From the NCBI GenBank assembly GCA_024642265.1, contig JAHEBL010000004.1, positions 26,706-90,705 on the forward strand: DNA of 64,000 nt, written 5' to 3'. Position numbers and translations under genes: made by a program. Positions 45,071 through 55,300 of the stretch are shown piece by piece. How positions within the stretch are numbered: the stretch's first letter is position 1; every line of letters begins with the position of its first letter. Source of the DNA: Haliea sp. (lineage in GTDB: Bacteria; Pseudomonadota; Gammaproteobacteria; Pseudomonadales; Halieaceae). Under the pieces are notes generated by a model. The model was not told the DNA's origin. It was given only the letters and a program-made list of their open reading frames with translations, and did no database searches.

Positions 45071-46072
45071 TCAGGCCAGTGCCTCGAGGCCCCGCTCTAT
45101 ACACCACATCGCGGACAATGCCCCGAGGATATAGACCGGCAGCGGCATCAACCGATCCTGCCAGGGAGCCAGTGGTTTGCGCACCAGGTACCAGACTGCG
45201 AGTACCACGAGGATAAAGGCGATCTGCCCCACCTCTATGCCCACGTTGAAAAACAACAGGGCCAGGGGCACGTTGTCCTGGGGCAAACCTGTCTCGGCCA
45301 GGGCGCCGGCGAAGCCCATCCCGTGCAGCAGGCCAAAGCCACCTGCCAGCCACCACGGATTGCGCCACAATATGTCGTGCCTGCTGGCGCGACTGAGTTC
45401 GACCGCGAGAATAAAAATACTGAGGGCTATGGCAAATTCCACCAGTGCCACCGGGTAGTCAAAGAAACCCAGGGTGACCAGTGACAGGGTAATGCTGTGG
45501 CCAATGGTAAAAGCCGTGATGGTCCACAGCAGTCTGGTGCCACCCCCTACCAGCAGCAACAGACCGAACACGAACAGCAGGTGGTCCATGCCACCCCAGA
45601 TATGCTCCATACCCAGCAGTGAATAATCGCCGGCCACTTCACCTGCGCTGGACTCGGCCGGTATCACGAATTCGGTTTGTTCCGCATTGAGCACCTGCTG
45701 GTAATTGCGACCGTCGAGCAGGCTGACCATCACCAGGGCGGAGGCCTGGTTGGGTCCCAGTCCTTCGACGCCCAGGGTTTCACCCACCAGGCCGTCCTCT
45801 CCCAGCTGGTCGCAACGCATCTGCCAGCTGTCAACCCGGCCGGTGCCCTCCATCTGCGGTGGGCTGCTGTTGGTGATCTCACAGGAACCCGGCCACAGCG
45901 GCTGCAGCGGTGTACTGCTGGTACCCTGGGCGGGCGTCTTCCATACCACGGCGTACTGATGGTCCCCGATTTCAGTGACTTTCAGCAGGGACGGCGCAAA
46001 GCGGTGGGCCTGCGCGGCCTGCACCAGAACCAGGCCTACCACCAGCACGGTCAGCTGTCGCAGCATGTTCAT
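45071..46072 (-). CDS. HupE/UreJ-like membrane protein
   Basis: A 333-residue protein with a signal peptide ending near AQA-H, an N-terminal periplasmic domain of about 130 residues, and a six- to seven-helix membrane part. The latter carries the HupE/UreJ_2 motifs GMEHIWGGMDHLLFVFG, FTIGHSITL and GLLHGMGFAG. The many conserved His residues suggest metal handling; relatives are proposed nickel or cobalt permeases. It overlaps the upstream PpiC-like gene by 4 bases (ATGA). No hydrogenase or urease gene is present in the window. Confidence 0.88.
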   Translation of the reverse strand: MNMLRQLTVLVVGLVLVQAAQAHRFAPSLLKVTEIGDHQYAVVWKTPAQGTSSTPLQPLWPGSCEITNSSPPQMEGTGRVDSWQMRCDQLGEDGLVGETLGVEGLGPNQASALVMVSLLDGRNYQQVLNAEQTEFVIPAESSAGEVAGDYSLLGMEHIWGGMDHLLFVFGLLLLVGGGTRLLWTITAFTIGHSITLSLVTLGFFDYPVALVEFAIALSIFILAVELSRASRHDILWRNPWWLAGGFGLLHGMGFAGALAETGLPQDNVPLALLFFNVGIEVGQIAFILVVLAVWYLVRKPLAPWQDRLMPLPVYILGALSAMWCIERGLEALA

Positions 46073-47001
46073 TTCCTCACCTCGTACTGCTCGCGCATGG
46101 TATCGATACTCGCCTGCAGAGCGGCGGCACTGGCCCGGGACTGCAGGTCGCGCATAAGCTGCTCGCGCACTTCCTCAAGGGTTGCGTCGCGCCCGGGTTC
46201 GACCTCGCTGACCCAGACATAGTGCAGGCCGTAGGTTGACCTTATCGGGCCGACCCAGCTGCCGGGCTGCGGATCCGCCGCCTGCAGGTTGCTGACAAAC
46301 TCGGAGCCGAACTGGCGGGCGAGCTGGTCCGGTGACTGGCGGGTAAAGCGGTAGCCCGGCAGGAACGGGGAACTCAGTTCCAGCGCCGCGGCCGGATCGA
46401 GCTGCTCTTGCACGATGCGGGCTATGGCGGCTTCGGCCTCGGGCTCGCGCGCCGCGTTGAAGTAGACGTGCTCGATCGAATAGCGCGGCGGACGTCGCAG
46501 TTCTTCCCTGCGCGATTCGAACTCGGCCAGCAGGTCGGCTTCGGTGGGAGGCACTGGCGGATAGTAACCCAGCAACAGCTGCTCCATGACCTGGATCAGG
46601 CGGCGCTTGACCACTTCGTCACCGAGGTGCAGGCGCATCTCCAGGGCCTGCTCATAGCGCTCCTGCTCGGTCTTGCCCTCCCCCATCTGCAGGAAACTCA
46701 TGTTGAGCAGCAGCCGCTGGTATACGACGGTATCGTACAGGTGCAGCTTCAGCTCCAGAGCACGCTGGAACAGCATGTCCCGGTCCAGCTCCGCCGTCAC
46801 CATGCGGTCGAGCTGCTCCGGATCGGGCAGGCGCCCGGTGCTGGCGAACCACTGCTGCTGCAGGGCCTCTATTCTCGCCTCACCCAGCGGGCCGATGACC
46901 GGCCTGGGTTCCGGGAAGATCACACCCTGCAGGTAGTAGAGCAGGTATCCCAGCGCAATAAAATGAATCCACGGCCTGTTCAGCCGGGCCAAAAATGACA
47001 T
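46069..47001 (-). CDS. PpiC-type peptidyl-prolyl isomerase, membrane-anchored
   Basis: A 310-residue protein with an N-terminal hydrophobic anchor (WIHFIALGYLLYYLQGVIF, about 11-29), a helical SurA/PpiD-like chaperone section, and a C-terminal parvulin-type domain including SWVGPIRSTYGLHYVWVSEV. It presumably acts in the periplasm. Translationally coupled to the HupE-like gene, which points to a dedicated folding partner for that protein or its client. Confidence 0.85.
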   Translation of the reverse strand: MSFLARLNRPWIHFIALGYLLYYLQGVIFPEPRPVIGPLGEARIEALQQQWFASTGRLPDPEQLDRMVTAELDRDMLFQRALELKLHLYDTVVYQRLLLNMSFLQMGEGKTEQERYEQALEMRLHLGDEVVKRRLIQVMEQLLLGYYPPVPPTEADLLAEFESRREELRRPPRYSIEHVYFNAAREPEAEAAIARIVQEQLDPAAALELSSPFLPGYRFTRQSPDQLARQFGSEFVSNLQAADPQPGSWVGPIRSTYGLHYVWVSEVEPGRDATLEEVREQLMRDLQSRASAAALQASIDTMREQYEVRK

Positions 47002-47036
47002 CGCATTATCTCTCGAATGGTAGTTACGCGGCCGCC

Positions 47037-47852
47037 CTAGTCTTCGTAGCTGGCCTGCTGCTTCTGCAGTTGCGCCTGCAGCCCGGCCTGCAGGTCCGCC
47101 GCGCTCAACATGCCCGCATTCCAGGTAGCCACATAGTTGAGGCTTTCCTGTACCGAGTGGTCACGGGAATACAGCAGCATCTCCTTGCTGCCGCGCATCG
47201 CCAGTGGCGATTTGCGCGCGATGGACTGCGCTATGGCCATGACCTCGCGCATGAGCGTATCACTGTCTTCATAGACACGGTTGACGAAGCCCACTTCCCT
47301 GGCCTCTTCCGCGTCCATATTACGGCCGGTATAGGCCAGTTCCCGGGCCACCCCGTCGGGAATCAGTTTGGGGAGGCGCTGCAGGGTACCCACGTCCGCC
47401 GTCATGCCGATATCAATTTCGCGTATGGAGAAATAGGCGTCCTCGGTGGCGTAGCGCATATCGGCGCAGCACACCAGGTCGACGCCGCCGCCTATGCAGG
47501 TCTTGTGAATTGCCGCCAGCACCGGCTTGCGACATTTTTCAATCGCGCTCAGGTTATCCTGCATTTTCAGGATAGTGCGACGCAGATGCTCGGCCCGACG
47601 GGAGGGTTCGCTGGAACTGCCGCGCAGGTCGCCGAACATCGCCAGGTCCAGGCCTGCGCAAAAATGGTTGCCGTGGCCCGCCAGGATGACGGCGCGCACC
47701 GACGGCTCCTCATCCAGCCATTCGAAACAGGCCTGCAATTCCGTCCACATGGTGGCGCTCATGCAGTTCGCCTTATCGGGACGGTTCAGGCTCACGGTGG
47801 CTACCTGCTGGTCGAACTGCAGGTCCAGGGTCTCAAAACTCGGGGCTTCCAT
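47037..47852 (-). CDS. Delta(3,5)-delta(2,4)-dienoyl-CoA isomerase (ECH1-like)
   Basis: A 271-residue crotonase. The segment CIGGGVDLVCCADMRYAT, then REIDIG and TADVGTLQRLPK, aligns residue for residue with mammalian ECH1 and keeps all three acidic catalytic positions (Asp176, Glu196, Asp204 in rat). It would isomerise dienoyl-CoA in beta-oxidation of odd-position unsaturated fatty acids. The N-terminal oxyanion segment reads NHFCAGLDLAMFG. It is upstream of the PpiC-like gene on the same strand with 35 bp between. Confidence 0.92.
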   Translation of the reverse strand: MEAPSFETLDLQFDQQVATVSLNRPDKANCMSATMWTELQACFEWLDEEPSVRAVILAGHGNHFCAGLDLAMFGDLRGSSSEPSRRAEHLRRTILKMQDNLSAIEKCRKPVLAAIHKTCIGGGVDLVCCADMRYATEDAYFSIREIDIGMTADVGTLQRLPKLIPDGVARELAYTGRNMDAEEAREVGFVNRVYEDSDTLMREVMAIAQSIARKSPLAMRGSKEMLLYSRDHSVQESLNYVATWNAGMLSAADLQAGLQAQLQKQQASYED

Positions 47853-47889
47853 TTATCCTCTCACCTTGGCTTATCGGGGGGGTTGAATG

Positions 47890-48447
47890 TTACCAGCTTG
47901 ACACGAAGTCGGCAGTATCCAGGGCCGGCACGTTTTTGCCGGCGCCATCGCGGGTACCCAGGTATACAAAGCCGATGATCTCCTCGTTGGCCTCCAGGCC
48001 GAGTGCTGTCATCACAGCGCGATCAAAGGCCGCATCACCGGTACGCCATATACCGGCGTAACCACAGGCCTCGGCAGCCAGCAGAATCGCCTGGGCGGCG
48101 CAGCCGGCCGACAGGCGCTGCTCAATTGCGGGCACCTTCGGGTGTTCAGTCAGCCTGGCCACTACCACCACCAGCAGGGGCGCCCGCAGCGGCGCGGCAC
48201 TGGCCTTTTCCAGTGCTGCCTTATCGAGCTGGGGATTGCGCTGGCGCAGACAGCGTTCCAGCACCCGGCCGAAGTCATGGCGGCGCTCCCCCGCAATCGT
48301 GATAAACCGCCATGGCCGCAGCCAGGCATGATCAGGCGCGCGCAGTGCGGCCTGGAAAATGCCATCCATTTCCGCGGCGCTTGGGGCCGGTTCCACCAGT
48401 CTCGGACTGGAGTTACGGCGCTGGAGAAATTGCAGGATATCAGTCAT
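47890..48447 (-). CDS. ydjA: YdjA-like nitroreductase
   Basis: A 185-residue FMN nitroreductase-fold protein matching E. coli YdjA (183 residues): RRNSSPRLVEPAP, RAPDHAWLRPWRF, SAGCAAQAILLAAEACGYAGIWR and GFVYLGT. ATG 48447 is preferred over a TTG one codon upstream. YdjA is an oxidoreductase with unclear natural substrate. It lies 37 bp upstream of the dienoyl-CoA isomerase gene on the same strand. Confidence 0.92.
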   Translation of the reverse strand: MTDILQFLQRRNSSPRLVEPAPSAAEMDGIFQAALRAPDHAWLRPWRFITIAGERRHDFGRVLERCLRQRNPQLDKAALEKASAAPLRAPLLVVVVARLTEHPKVPAIEQRLSAGCAAQAILLAAEACGYAGIWRTGDAAFDRAVMTALGLEANEEIIGFVYLGTRDGAGKNVPALDTADFVSSW

Positions 48448-48570
48448 CAATACACCACCGTGGATCAGGTCCGCCCCGGGGCCGGGTAGCGGCGCCGCCC
48501 ACTATCCCACAAGGCCGGCGGCCGGGCAAAAACTGCTGATATGGCCCCGCTTGGGCGCGGCGCACCGGCA

Positions 48571-49383
48571 TCAGTGCCCCGGAACCCCGGGGCCAAGCAG
48601 GATATTCATGAAGCCCGCATCGCCGGGCACCGCGTCCACATCGTCACACCAGCGGGCCAGCTCATCGCAGCTACAGGCGACGAGCCGGTGTTCGATATGG
48701 TCGATGATCCAGCTGGGCTGGTCCAGTGTGGCGAGCAGCTCCAGCAGGGCGCGTCCACTGCTGCCGGCCTGCCGCAGGGACAGCGGCGTAAGCTCAAGAA
48801 TAATGCGCGGCAGTCGCGGCAGTGCACGCAACAGTGGCAGCAGGCCGGCCATCACCGCGTATTCCGCCCCCTGCACATCTATTTTCAACAGGTCCAGGCG
48901 CGACAAGCGCTGACGCAGGAAATCGCTGCCGTTGTAAAGCGTGACAGGCAGACTGCGACGAGCGCCGTCGGTGGCAAATATCTGGTGATCCCCGGCGTTG
49001 TCATCGCTCAGGAAGAGCCGCCCGGCAGCATTTGTATCCGCCAGCCCCGCCTCGAAAGCGGTGACCACATCGCGGCAATCGTTGAGCGCGAGGTTCTGCT
49101 GCAACAGTCGGTAATTGTCCGGGTCCGGTTCGAAGGCCAGCACCGTACCGCCCGGGGCCACCCGACCGGCGGCAATGACCGGGAAATAACCGATGTTCGC
49201 GCCCACGTCCACAAACACATCCCCGGGCTGCAGGGCGGCGAGTACCAGGGCAGTCTCGTAGGGTTCCCAGATACCCTCCTCCCGGATCCGACGCGAGACA
49301 AAGCGATCCGCCTGGCCATGCACATGAAGTTGCAAAGGGGTGTGCACACCCGGAACGCACAGGGTCACGGGTGGCGATGACAT
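48571..49383 (-). CDS. FkbM-family methyltransferase
   Basis: A 270-residue SAM-dependent methyltransferase: motif I FVDVGANIGYFPVIAA near residue 58, acidic loop LAFEPDPDNYRLLQQNL, and LLKIDVQGAEYAVMAG typical of the FkbM type. ATG 49383 is chosen since everything upstream in frame overlaps secF. The substrate, possibly a sugar hydroxyl or a secondary metabolite, is unknown. Located 56 bp after secF on the same strand, so it may be cotranscribed. Confidence 0.85.
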   Translation of the reverse strand: MSSPPVTLCVPGVHTPLQLHVHGQADRFVSRRIREEGIWEPYETALVLAALQPGDVFVDVGANIGYFPVIAAGRVAPGGTVLAFEPDPDNYRLLQQNLALNDCRDVVTAFEAGLADTNAAGRLFLSDDNAGDHQIFATDGARRSLPVTLYNGSDFLRQRLSRLDLLKIDVQGAEYAVMAGLLPLLRALPRLPRIILELTPLSLRQAGSSGRALLELLATLDQPSWIIDHIEHRLVACSCDELARWCDDVDAVPGDAGFMNILLGPGVPGH

Positions 49384-49439
49384 AGCCCGCCCGGTCACTG
49401 CGCACCGGCCGGCTGCAACTGTCTCATCACAGGCAGGGG

Positions 49440-50354
49440 CTAGGGTGTCAGGTCTTCCTGCTCTCCCCCCTCCTTCACTGGAATCATCAGGTCCTCCTTG
49501 CTGACGTTCAGCAACAGCAGGACATTGGATGCCACGTAAATGGAAGAATAGGTACCCACGCCGATACCCACGATCAGGGCCACAGCGAAGCCGTTGATCA
49601 TTTCGCCACCGAACAGCGCCAGGCACACCAGTACCAGCAAGGTGGTCAAGGAGGTAAACAGCGTGCGGTCCAGGGTTTCGGTAAGGGAAATGTTGACCAG
49701 CTCCACCGGTTCCGTGCGCCGTATCTTGCGAAAATTCTCGCGGATACGATCGAACACCACAATGGTGTCATTGAGCGAATAACCGATCACCGCCAACAGG
49801 GCAGCAAGCACCGTCAGGTCAAACTCCATGCGGGTAAACGAGAAAAAACCCAGCGTGATAATGACGTCGTGAATCAAGGCGACAACAGCACCCACCGCGA
49901 ATTTGAGCTGAAAGCGGAAGGCGATGTACAACATCACCAGCCCGAGTGCGAGGAGCATGGCCAGGCCACCCTGTTCGCGCAACTCGTCCCCCACCTGGGG
50001 CCCCACAAACTCTATGCGGCGCAGTTCCACCTCACCGGTAAATGTCGCCTGTAACTTGCGCAACAACTCTGCACCTTCCTGGTCGGAGTAGCCGTGCGGC
50101 AGGCGGATCAGCACATCCCGGTCGGTACCGAAGCTCACGACCGTAGCGCCCTTGTACCCCTCGGTGGCCAGGGTCTGGCGGATACCTGTGAGGTCGGCGC
50201 TCTCGCTGTAGTTGATTTCAAGCAGGGTGCCACCGGTAAAATCCAGACCCCAGTTGAGCTGCTGCGTCGCGAGGGAACCGAGGGAGGCAAGCACCAGCGC
50301 GATCGAGCACAGGGCCGCGACCTTGCGCAGGCCCATAAAGTTGATCACTTTCAT
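49440..50354 (-). CDS. secF: Protein translocase subunit SecF
   Basis: A 304-residue six-helix membrane subunit that, with SecD, uses the proton gradient to help Sec export. The N-terminal helix is followed by the periplasmic P1 region (GLDFTGGTLLEINY) and a block of helices with VIGYSLNDTIVVFDRIREN, the SecF signature. Its ATG overlaps the secD stop by 4 bases. The start MKVINFMGLRKVAALCS agrees with the family. Confidence 0.96.
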   Translation of the reverse strand: MKVINFMGLRKVAALCSIALVLASLGSLATQQLNWGLDFTGGTLLEINYSESADLTGIRQTLATEGYKGATVVSFGTDRDVLIRLPHGYSDQEGAELLRKLQATFTGEVELRRIEFVGPQVGDELREQGGLAMLLALGLVMLYIAFRFQLKFAVGAVVALIHDVIITLGFFSFTRMEFDLTVLAALLAVIGYSLNDTIVVFDRIRENFRKIRRTEPVELVNISLTETLDRTLFTSLTTLLVLVCLALFGGEMINGFAVALIVGIGVGTYSSIYVASNVLLLLNVSKEDLMIPVKEGGEQEDLTP

Positions 50355-52231
50355 ACCTTGATCCCTCCGATCGACAGTTTCTTGACGCGGCGGCCGCCGT
50401 AGATAAGGTTGACCATCGCGCGTGTTCCCATGATCGCTGTGAACATGGACGTGATGATGCCAATGGACAGGGTAACGGCAAAACCCTTGATCGGCCCGGT
50501 GCCGACAGCGTAGAGGATCACGGCCACAATGAGCGTGGTCAGGTTGGCGTCCAGAATGGTGGCCACCGCCCGTTCATAACCGGCATGGATGGCCATCTGC
50601 GGCGCCATACCGTTGTTCACTTCCTCCCGTATCCGGCCGAATATCAGCACGTTGGCATCCACAGCCATACCCACCGTCAACACGATACCGGCGATGCCGG
50701 GCAGGGTCAGCGTTGCTCCCAGCAGCGACATACAGGCCACCAGCAGGACGATGTTGGCACTCAGGGCAACGACTGCTACCAGGCCAAACAAGCGGTAGAC
50801 GATGATCATGAACAGGATCACCAGGCCGAGACCATACTGCACCGACTTGATACCCATGCGAATATTCTCCGCACCAAGGGACGGCCCCACCGTGCGCTCT
50901 TCCACAAAGGAAATGGGCGCGGCCAGGGCACCGGCGCGCAGCATCAGGGCGAGTTCAGAGGATTCCAGCGGGCTGTCCAGCCCGGTTATCTGGAACTGGG
51001 CGCCCAGGGCCGACTGGATAACGGGCGCTGTCAGCAGTTTTTTCTCGTCGTAGGGCAGCTTTACGGCCACTTCGCTGCCGTCGGGCTGCACTTCATAGCG
51101 GGTGCGATATTTGCGTTCGATGAACAGCACGCCCATGCGGCGCTTGACGTTGTTGCGGGTTGCCCGCGACATCAGGCTGCCGCCCTCGCTGTCGAGGCTT
51201 ATCTGGACGTTGGGCTGGCCGTTCTGGTCGAAGCTCGCCTGGGCGTTGGAAACCCGCTCCCCGGTGATGATCACATCGCGCTCCAGCCACTCGCTGGCGC
51301 CTGCCCGGTCGGGACTGCGATAATCGAAACGCTGCTTCTCCGACGCCGCCGCGTCCATGTTGGCCACCAGGCGGAACTCCAGGTTGGCGACCTTACCCAG
51401 GATACGCTTGGCCTCCGCCGTATCCTGTATGCCCGGCAGCTCTACCACGATGCGGTTCTGGCCCTGGCGCTGCACCAGGGGCTCCGACACGCCGAGTTCG
51501 TTCACGCGGTTGCGCAGCGTCGTCAGGTTCTGGGCAACGGAATACTCTGCAATCTCCTTGCGGACCTGGTCTGGCAGAGTGGCAAGCAGCTTCCAGTTGT
51601 CGGCCTCGTCGACCCGGTCCAGAGACAGCTGGGGCTCGGCATCCGCAATTGCGTCACGGGCCTGCTCACGCTGGGCTTCGGTCTTGAAACTGGCCTGAAT
51701 CTGGCCCGCATCGTCAATAGACACAAAGCCGCGAATGCGCTCCTCACGCAGGGTGCGCTTGATTGCGTTGGTGTAATACTCCATGCGCCGCTCTATCGCC
51801 GCGTCCACGTCGACTTCCAGCATGAAGTGCACACCACCACTGAGGTCGAGACCGAGTTTCATCGGCGCCGCGCCGTAATCGCTGAGCCAGTCGGGTGTGG
51901 TGGGCGCCAGGTTCAGGGCGACGATAAAACCGTCTCCGAGAGCCCGGGACACCCGGGCCTGGGCGGGCAACTGCTGGTCCTTGTCGCGCAGGCGGATCAG
52001 GGCGTTGCGGCCCGACTCGTCCACCGCCGGGTCAAAGTGTTCGATAGCGGCCTCATCCAGCGCCGCCAGCGCGCGACCGAGAATCGCGTCATCAATGACC
52101 TGGGCACTGCTCTCCCCGGTAATCTGCAGGGCAGGATCCGGCGCGTAGAGGTTGGGCGCAGCATAGAACAGGCCCAGCAGTAAAAAGAACAGAACGAGCA
52201 GGTATTTCCACAAAGGGTACTTATTCAGCAT
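50351..52231 (-). CDS. secD: Protein translocase subunit SecD
   Basis: A 626-residue six-helix subunit: first helix at about 8-26 (WKYLLVLFFLLLGLFYAA), large periplasmic region with LGLDLSGGVHFMLEVDVD near residue 128, and C-terminal helices with GMAVDANVLIFGRIREE. It works with SecF and YajC at SecYEG. yajC, tgt and queA, the usual upstream neighbours, are not here; purL lies upstream instead. The promoter and leader hairpin are listed separately. Confidence 0.96.
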   Translation of the reverse strand: MLNKYPLWKYLLVLFFLLLGLFYAAPNLYAPDPALQITGESSAQVIDDAILGRALAALDEAAIEHFDPAVDESGRNALIRLRDKDQQLPAQARVSRALGDGFIVALNLAPTTPDWLSDYGAAPMKLGLDLSGGVHFMLEVDVDAAIERRMEYYTNAIKRTLREERIRGFVSIDDAGQIQASFKTEAQREQARDAIADAEPQLSLDRVDEADNWKLLATLPDQVRKEIAEYSVAQNLTTLRNRVNELGVSEPLVQRQGQNRIVVELPGIQDTAEAKRILGKVANLEFRLVANMDAAASEKQRFDYRSPDRAGASEWLERDVIITGERVSNAQASFDQNGQPNVQISLDSEGGSLMSRATRNNVKRRMGVLFIERKYRTRYEVQPDGSEVAVKLPYDEKKLLTAPVIQSALGAQFQITGLDSPLESSELALMLRAGALAAPISFVEERTVGPSLGAENIRMGIKSVQYGLGLVILFMIIVYRLFGLVAVVALSANIVLLVACMSLLGATLTLPGIAGIVLTVGMAVDANVLIFGRIREEVNNGMAPQMAIHAGYERAVATILDANLTTLIVAVILYAVGTGPIKGFAVTLSIGIITSMFTAIMGTRAMVNLIYGGRRVKKLSIGGIKV

Positions 52232-52247
52232 GTCGGTGCTCTGGCAG

Positions 52248-52267
52248 GGGGATGCTGCTGCATCCCC
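52248..52267 (-). other. Stem-loop in the secD leader
   Basis: GGGGATGC, a 4-base loop and GCATCCCC form a perfect 8-bp stem between the secD -10 box and its start codon, ending 17 bases before the ATG. No T-run follows, so a structural or regulatory leader element is more likely than a terminator. Confidence 0.6.
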
Positions 52268-52282
52268 GTTAAAAAGTGCGTC

Positions 52283-52310
52283 ATTATAAAGAAACGGCCC
52301 GGCGCTACAA
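52283..52310 (-). promoter_or_regulatory. Candidate sigma-70 promoter of secDF
   Basis: On the minus strand TTGTAG (52305-52310) and a perfect TATAAT (52283-52288) are 16 bases apart, in the 120-bp gap between purL and secD. It would make a leader of about 45 bases containing the hairpin. Confidence 0.65.
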
Positions 52311-52351
52311 GGCTGGTCGCCTTTGCTGCAGAAAGGCCTGCCCCCGGGAAA

Positions 52352-55300
52352 CTACTCCAGCCATTGCCTGGCGTTGCGGAACAGGCGCATCCAGCCGCCG
52401 TCCTCACCCCACTGGGGCGGCGCCCAGGAATACTGCACGGTCCGAAACACCCGCTCGGGATGCGGCATCATGACAGTGGCCCGCCCGTCCAGGCTGGTCA
52501 GGCCGGTGATGCCCGCCGGCGATCCGTTGGGGTTGGCCGGGTAGTGCGCGGCCGGCGCGAGATCGTTGCCGACAAAGCGCAAGGCCACAGCCCCGCTGGC
52601 TTCGCAGGCCGCCTCGGCGGCCGGATCGGCAAAACGGGCCCGGCCCTCCCCGTGAGCAACCGCGATCGGCAGGTGCGATCCGGCCATCCCCGCCAACAGG
52701 ATTGACGGACTGGCTTCAACCCTGGCCAGCGCCAGCCTTGCCTCGAACTGCTCTGATCGATTGCGCACGAAGTGCGGCCAGTGCGCCGCGCCGGGAATCA
52801 GGTCCTTGAGGGTCGAAACCATCTGGCAGCCGTTACACACACCCAGGGTAAAACTGTCCTCGCGCTGGAAAAACCCGGCGAAGGCATCACGCAGGCGCTC
52901 ATTGAACAGAATACTCTTGGCCCAGCCCTCACCGGCCCCGAGTACGTCGCCGTAGGAGAAACCGCCACAGGCCACCAGGCCCTTGAATTCGGACAGGTCA
53001 CGGCGGCCGGAATGCAGGTCGCTCATATGCACATCAAAGGCGGCAAACCCCGCCCGATGGAAAGCCGCGGCCATTTCGACGTGACCGTTCACCCCCTGCT
53101 CGCGCAGGATGGCAACAGGTGGACGAACACCCCTGGCAATATAGGGAGCGCTGATATCCTCGGCCGGGTCAAAACTCAGCTGCGCCGACAGGCCCGGGTC
53201 CGCGCTGGCGATCGCCTCATACTCCTCCCGGGCGCAATCGGGGTGGTCCCGCAGGGCCTGGATCTCGTAGCTGGTGCGCGCCCACAGCTGCTGCAGGCGC
53301 TGACGGGAATCACTGAGCAGGGCATCGGCACCGTCTGTGACTGTCACCTCATCCCCCGCGACCGCCTCACCTATCGGGTGCAGGCAATCCGCCAGGCCCA
53401 GTTCCTGCGCCCGGGCCTGCAGCGCTGCAAGATCGCCGCGTGCGACCTGTAACACCGCGCCGGCCTCTTCGCTGAACAAGCGGGCAAGCCCGCTCCCCGG
53501 CACTTGGGCCAGGTCTATGTTGAGTCCGCAATGGCCGGCAAAGGCCATCTCCAGCAGTGTGACGATCAGTCCGCCGTCCGACCGGTCGTGGTAGGCCAGC
53601 AAGCGGCCGCCTTGCAGGAATTCCTGCACCAGCCGGAAAAAGCCCTTCACATCGGCAGCATCGCCGATATCCGGCACGGTATCACCCAACTGGCCATATA
53701 CCTGGGCCAGGCTGGAGCCTCCCAGCCGGTTGGCGCCTCGCCCCAGGTCCAGCAGCACCAGCACCGCGTCCGCGGCGGGCTGCAGCTGTGGCGTTATCGA
53801 CAGGCGCGCGTCCACCACCGGCGCAAAGGCCGAGACGATCAGCGACATGGGGGCTGTCACCGCCTTGTCCACGCCGCCTTCACGCCAGGTGGTGCGCATG
53901 GACATGGAGTCCTTGCCCACCGGAATAGTAATCCCCAGGGCAGGACAGAACTCCATGCCCACAGCGCGCACCGTGTCATACAGTGCCTCGTCCTCTGCGC
54001 CGTAACCGGCGGCGCACATCCAGTTGGCGGACAGCTTGATGTCACTTATATCCGCGATGGCCGCCGCGGCAATATTGGTGATGGCCTCCGCCACCGCCAT
54101 CCTGCCCGACGCTGCGCCATCGACCAGCGCCAGCGGCGTGCGCTCGCCCATGGCCATGGCCTCGCCGGCAAAGGCATCGTAGGACACGGTGGTCACCGCA
54201 CAGTCCGCCACCGGCACCTGCCAGGGTCCCACCATCTGGTCCCGCGCGACCATACCTGTAACAGTGCGATCGCCTATCGTGATCAGGAAATTCTTGCTGG
54301 CCACAGCGGGCAGCTGCAGCACGCGCTCGAGGGCTTCCGCCAGCGCGGCCTGCAGGTTCAGAGGGCTATGCGCCGGCCGCTGGCGCCGGATATCGCGCTG
54401 CATACGCGGGGGCTTGCCAAACAACACCGACATGGGCAGGTCCACCGGGGCGTTACCAAACACGCTGTCGGTGAGCTGCAGATGCAGCTCGCTGGTGGCT
54501 TCTCCCACTACCGCGAAGGGGCAGCGCTCGCGCCGGCAGATCGCCTCGAAACGCTCCAGGTCCGCCGGCTCCACCGCCAGTACGTAACGCTCCTGGGACT
54601 CGTTGCACCAGATCTCCAGCGGGGACATGCCCGGCTCGTCATTGGGCACCCTGCGCAGCTCAAAGCGGCCGCCCCGGCCGCCGTCCTTGACCAGTTCGGG
54701 CAGGGCATTGGACAGGCCGCCGGCGCCGACGTCATGTATGAACGCGATGGGATTGTCCTCACCCAGCTGCCAGCAGCGGTCTATCACTTCCTGGCAGCGA
54801 CGCTCGATCTCGGGGTTCTGGCGCTGCACCGACGCAAAATCGAGATCCTCGTGACTCTGCCCACTGGCCATCGAAGAGGCGGCACCACCGCCGAGCCCGA
54901 TGAGCATGGCCGGCCCGCCCAGCACGATCAGTTTGGCGCCGGGCTGGTAATCGCCCTTCTGGACATGTTCCTCGCGGATATTGCCGTAGCCGCCGGCAAT
55001 CATGATGGGCTTGTGATAGCCGCGCACCTCATCGCCCGAGACACCCGGGGCGCTCATTTCAAAGCTGCGGAAGTAGCCGCAAATATTGGGCCGGCCGAAT
55101 TCGTTATTGAAGGCGGCGCCCCCGATCGGCCCCTCCAGCATAATCTCCAGGGCCGACACGATACGTCCGGGCTTGCCGTAGTCGTGCTCCCAGGGCTGGA
55201 GATAACCGGGTATCTGCAGGTTGGAGACGGAAAAACCGGTGAGGCCGACTTTCGGCTTGGATCCCCGCCCCACGGCGCCCTCGTCGCGGATCTCGCCACC

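Noticed and set aside
49384..49626. N-terminal extension of the FkbM methyltransferase
   Set aside because: Runs into secF and lacks family similarity; the methyltransferase begins naturally at 49383.
50585..52183. A 532-codon open frame antisense to secD
   Set aside because: Same shadow effect over an unmistakable secD.
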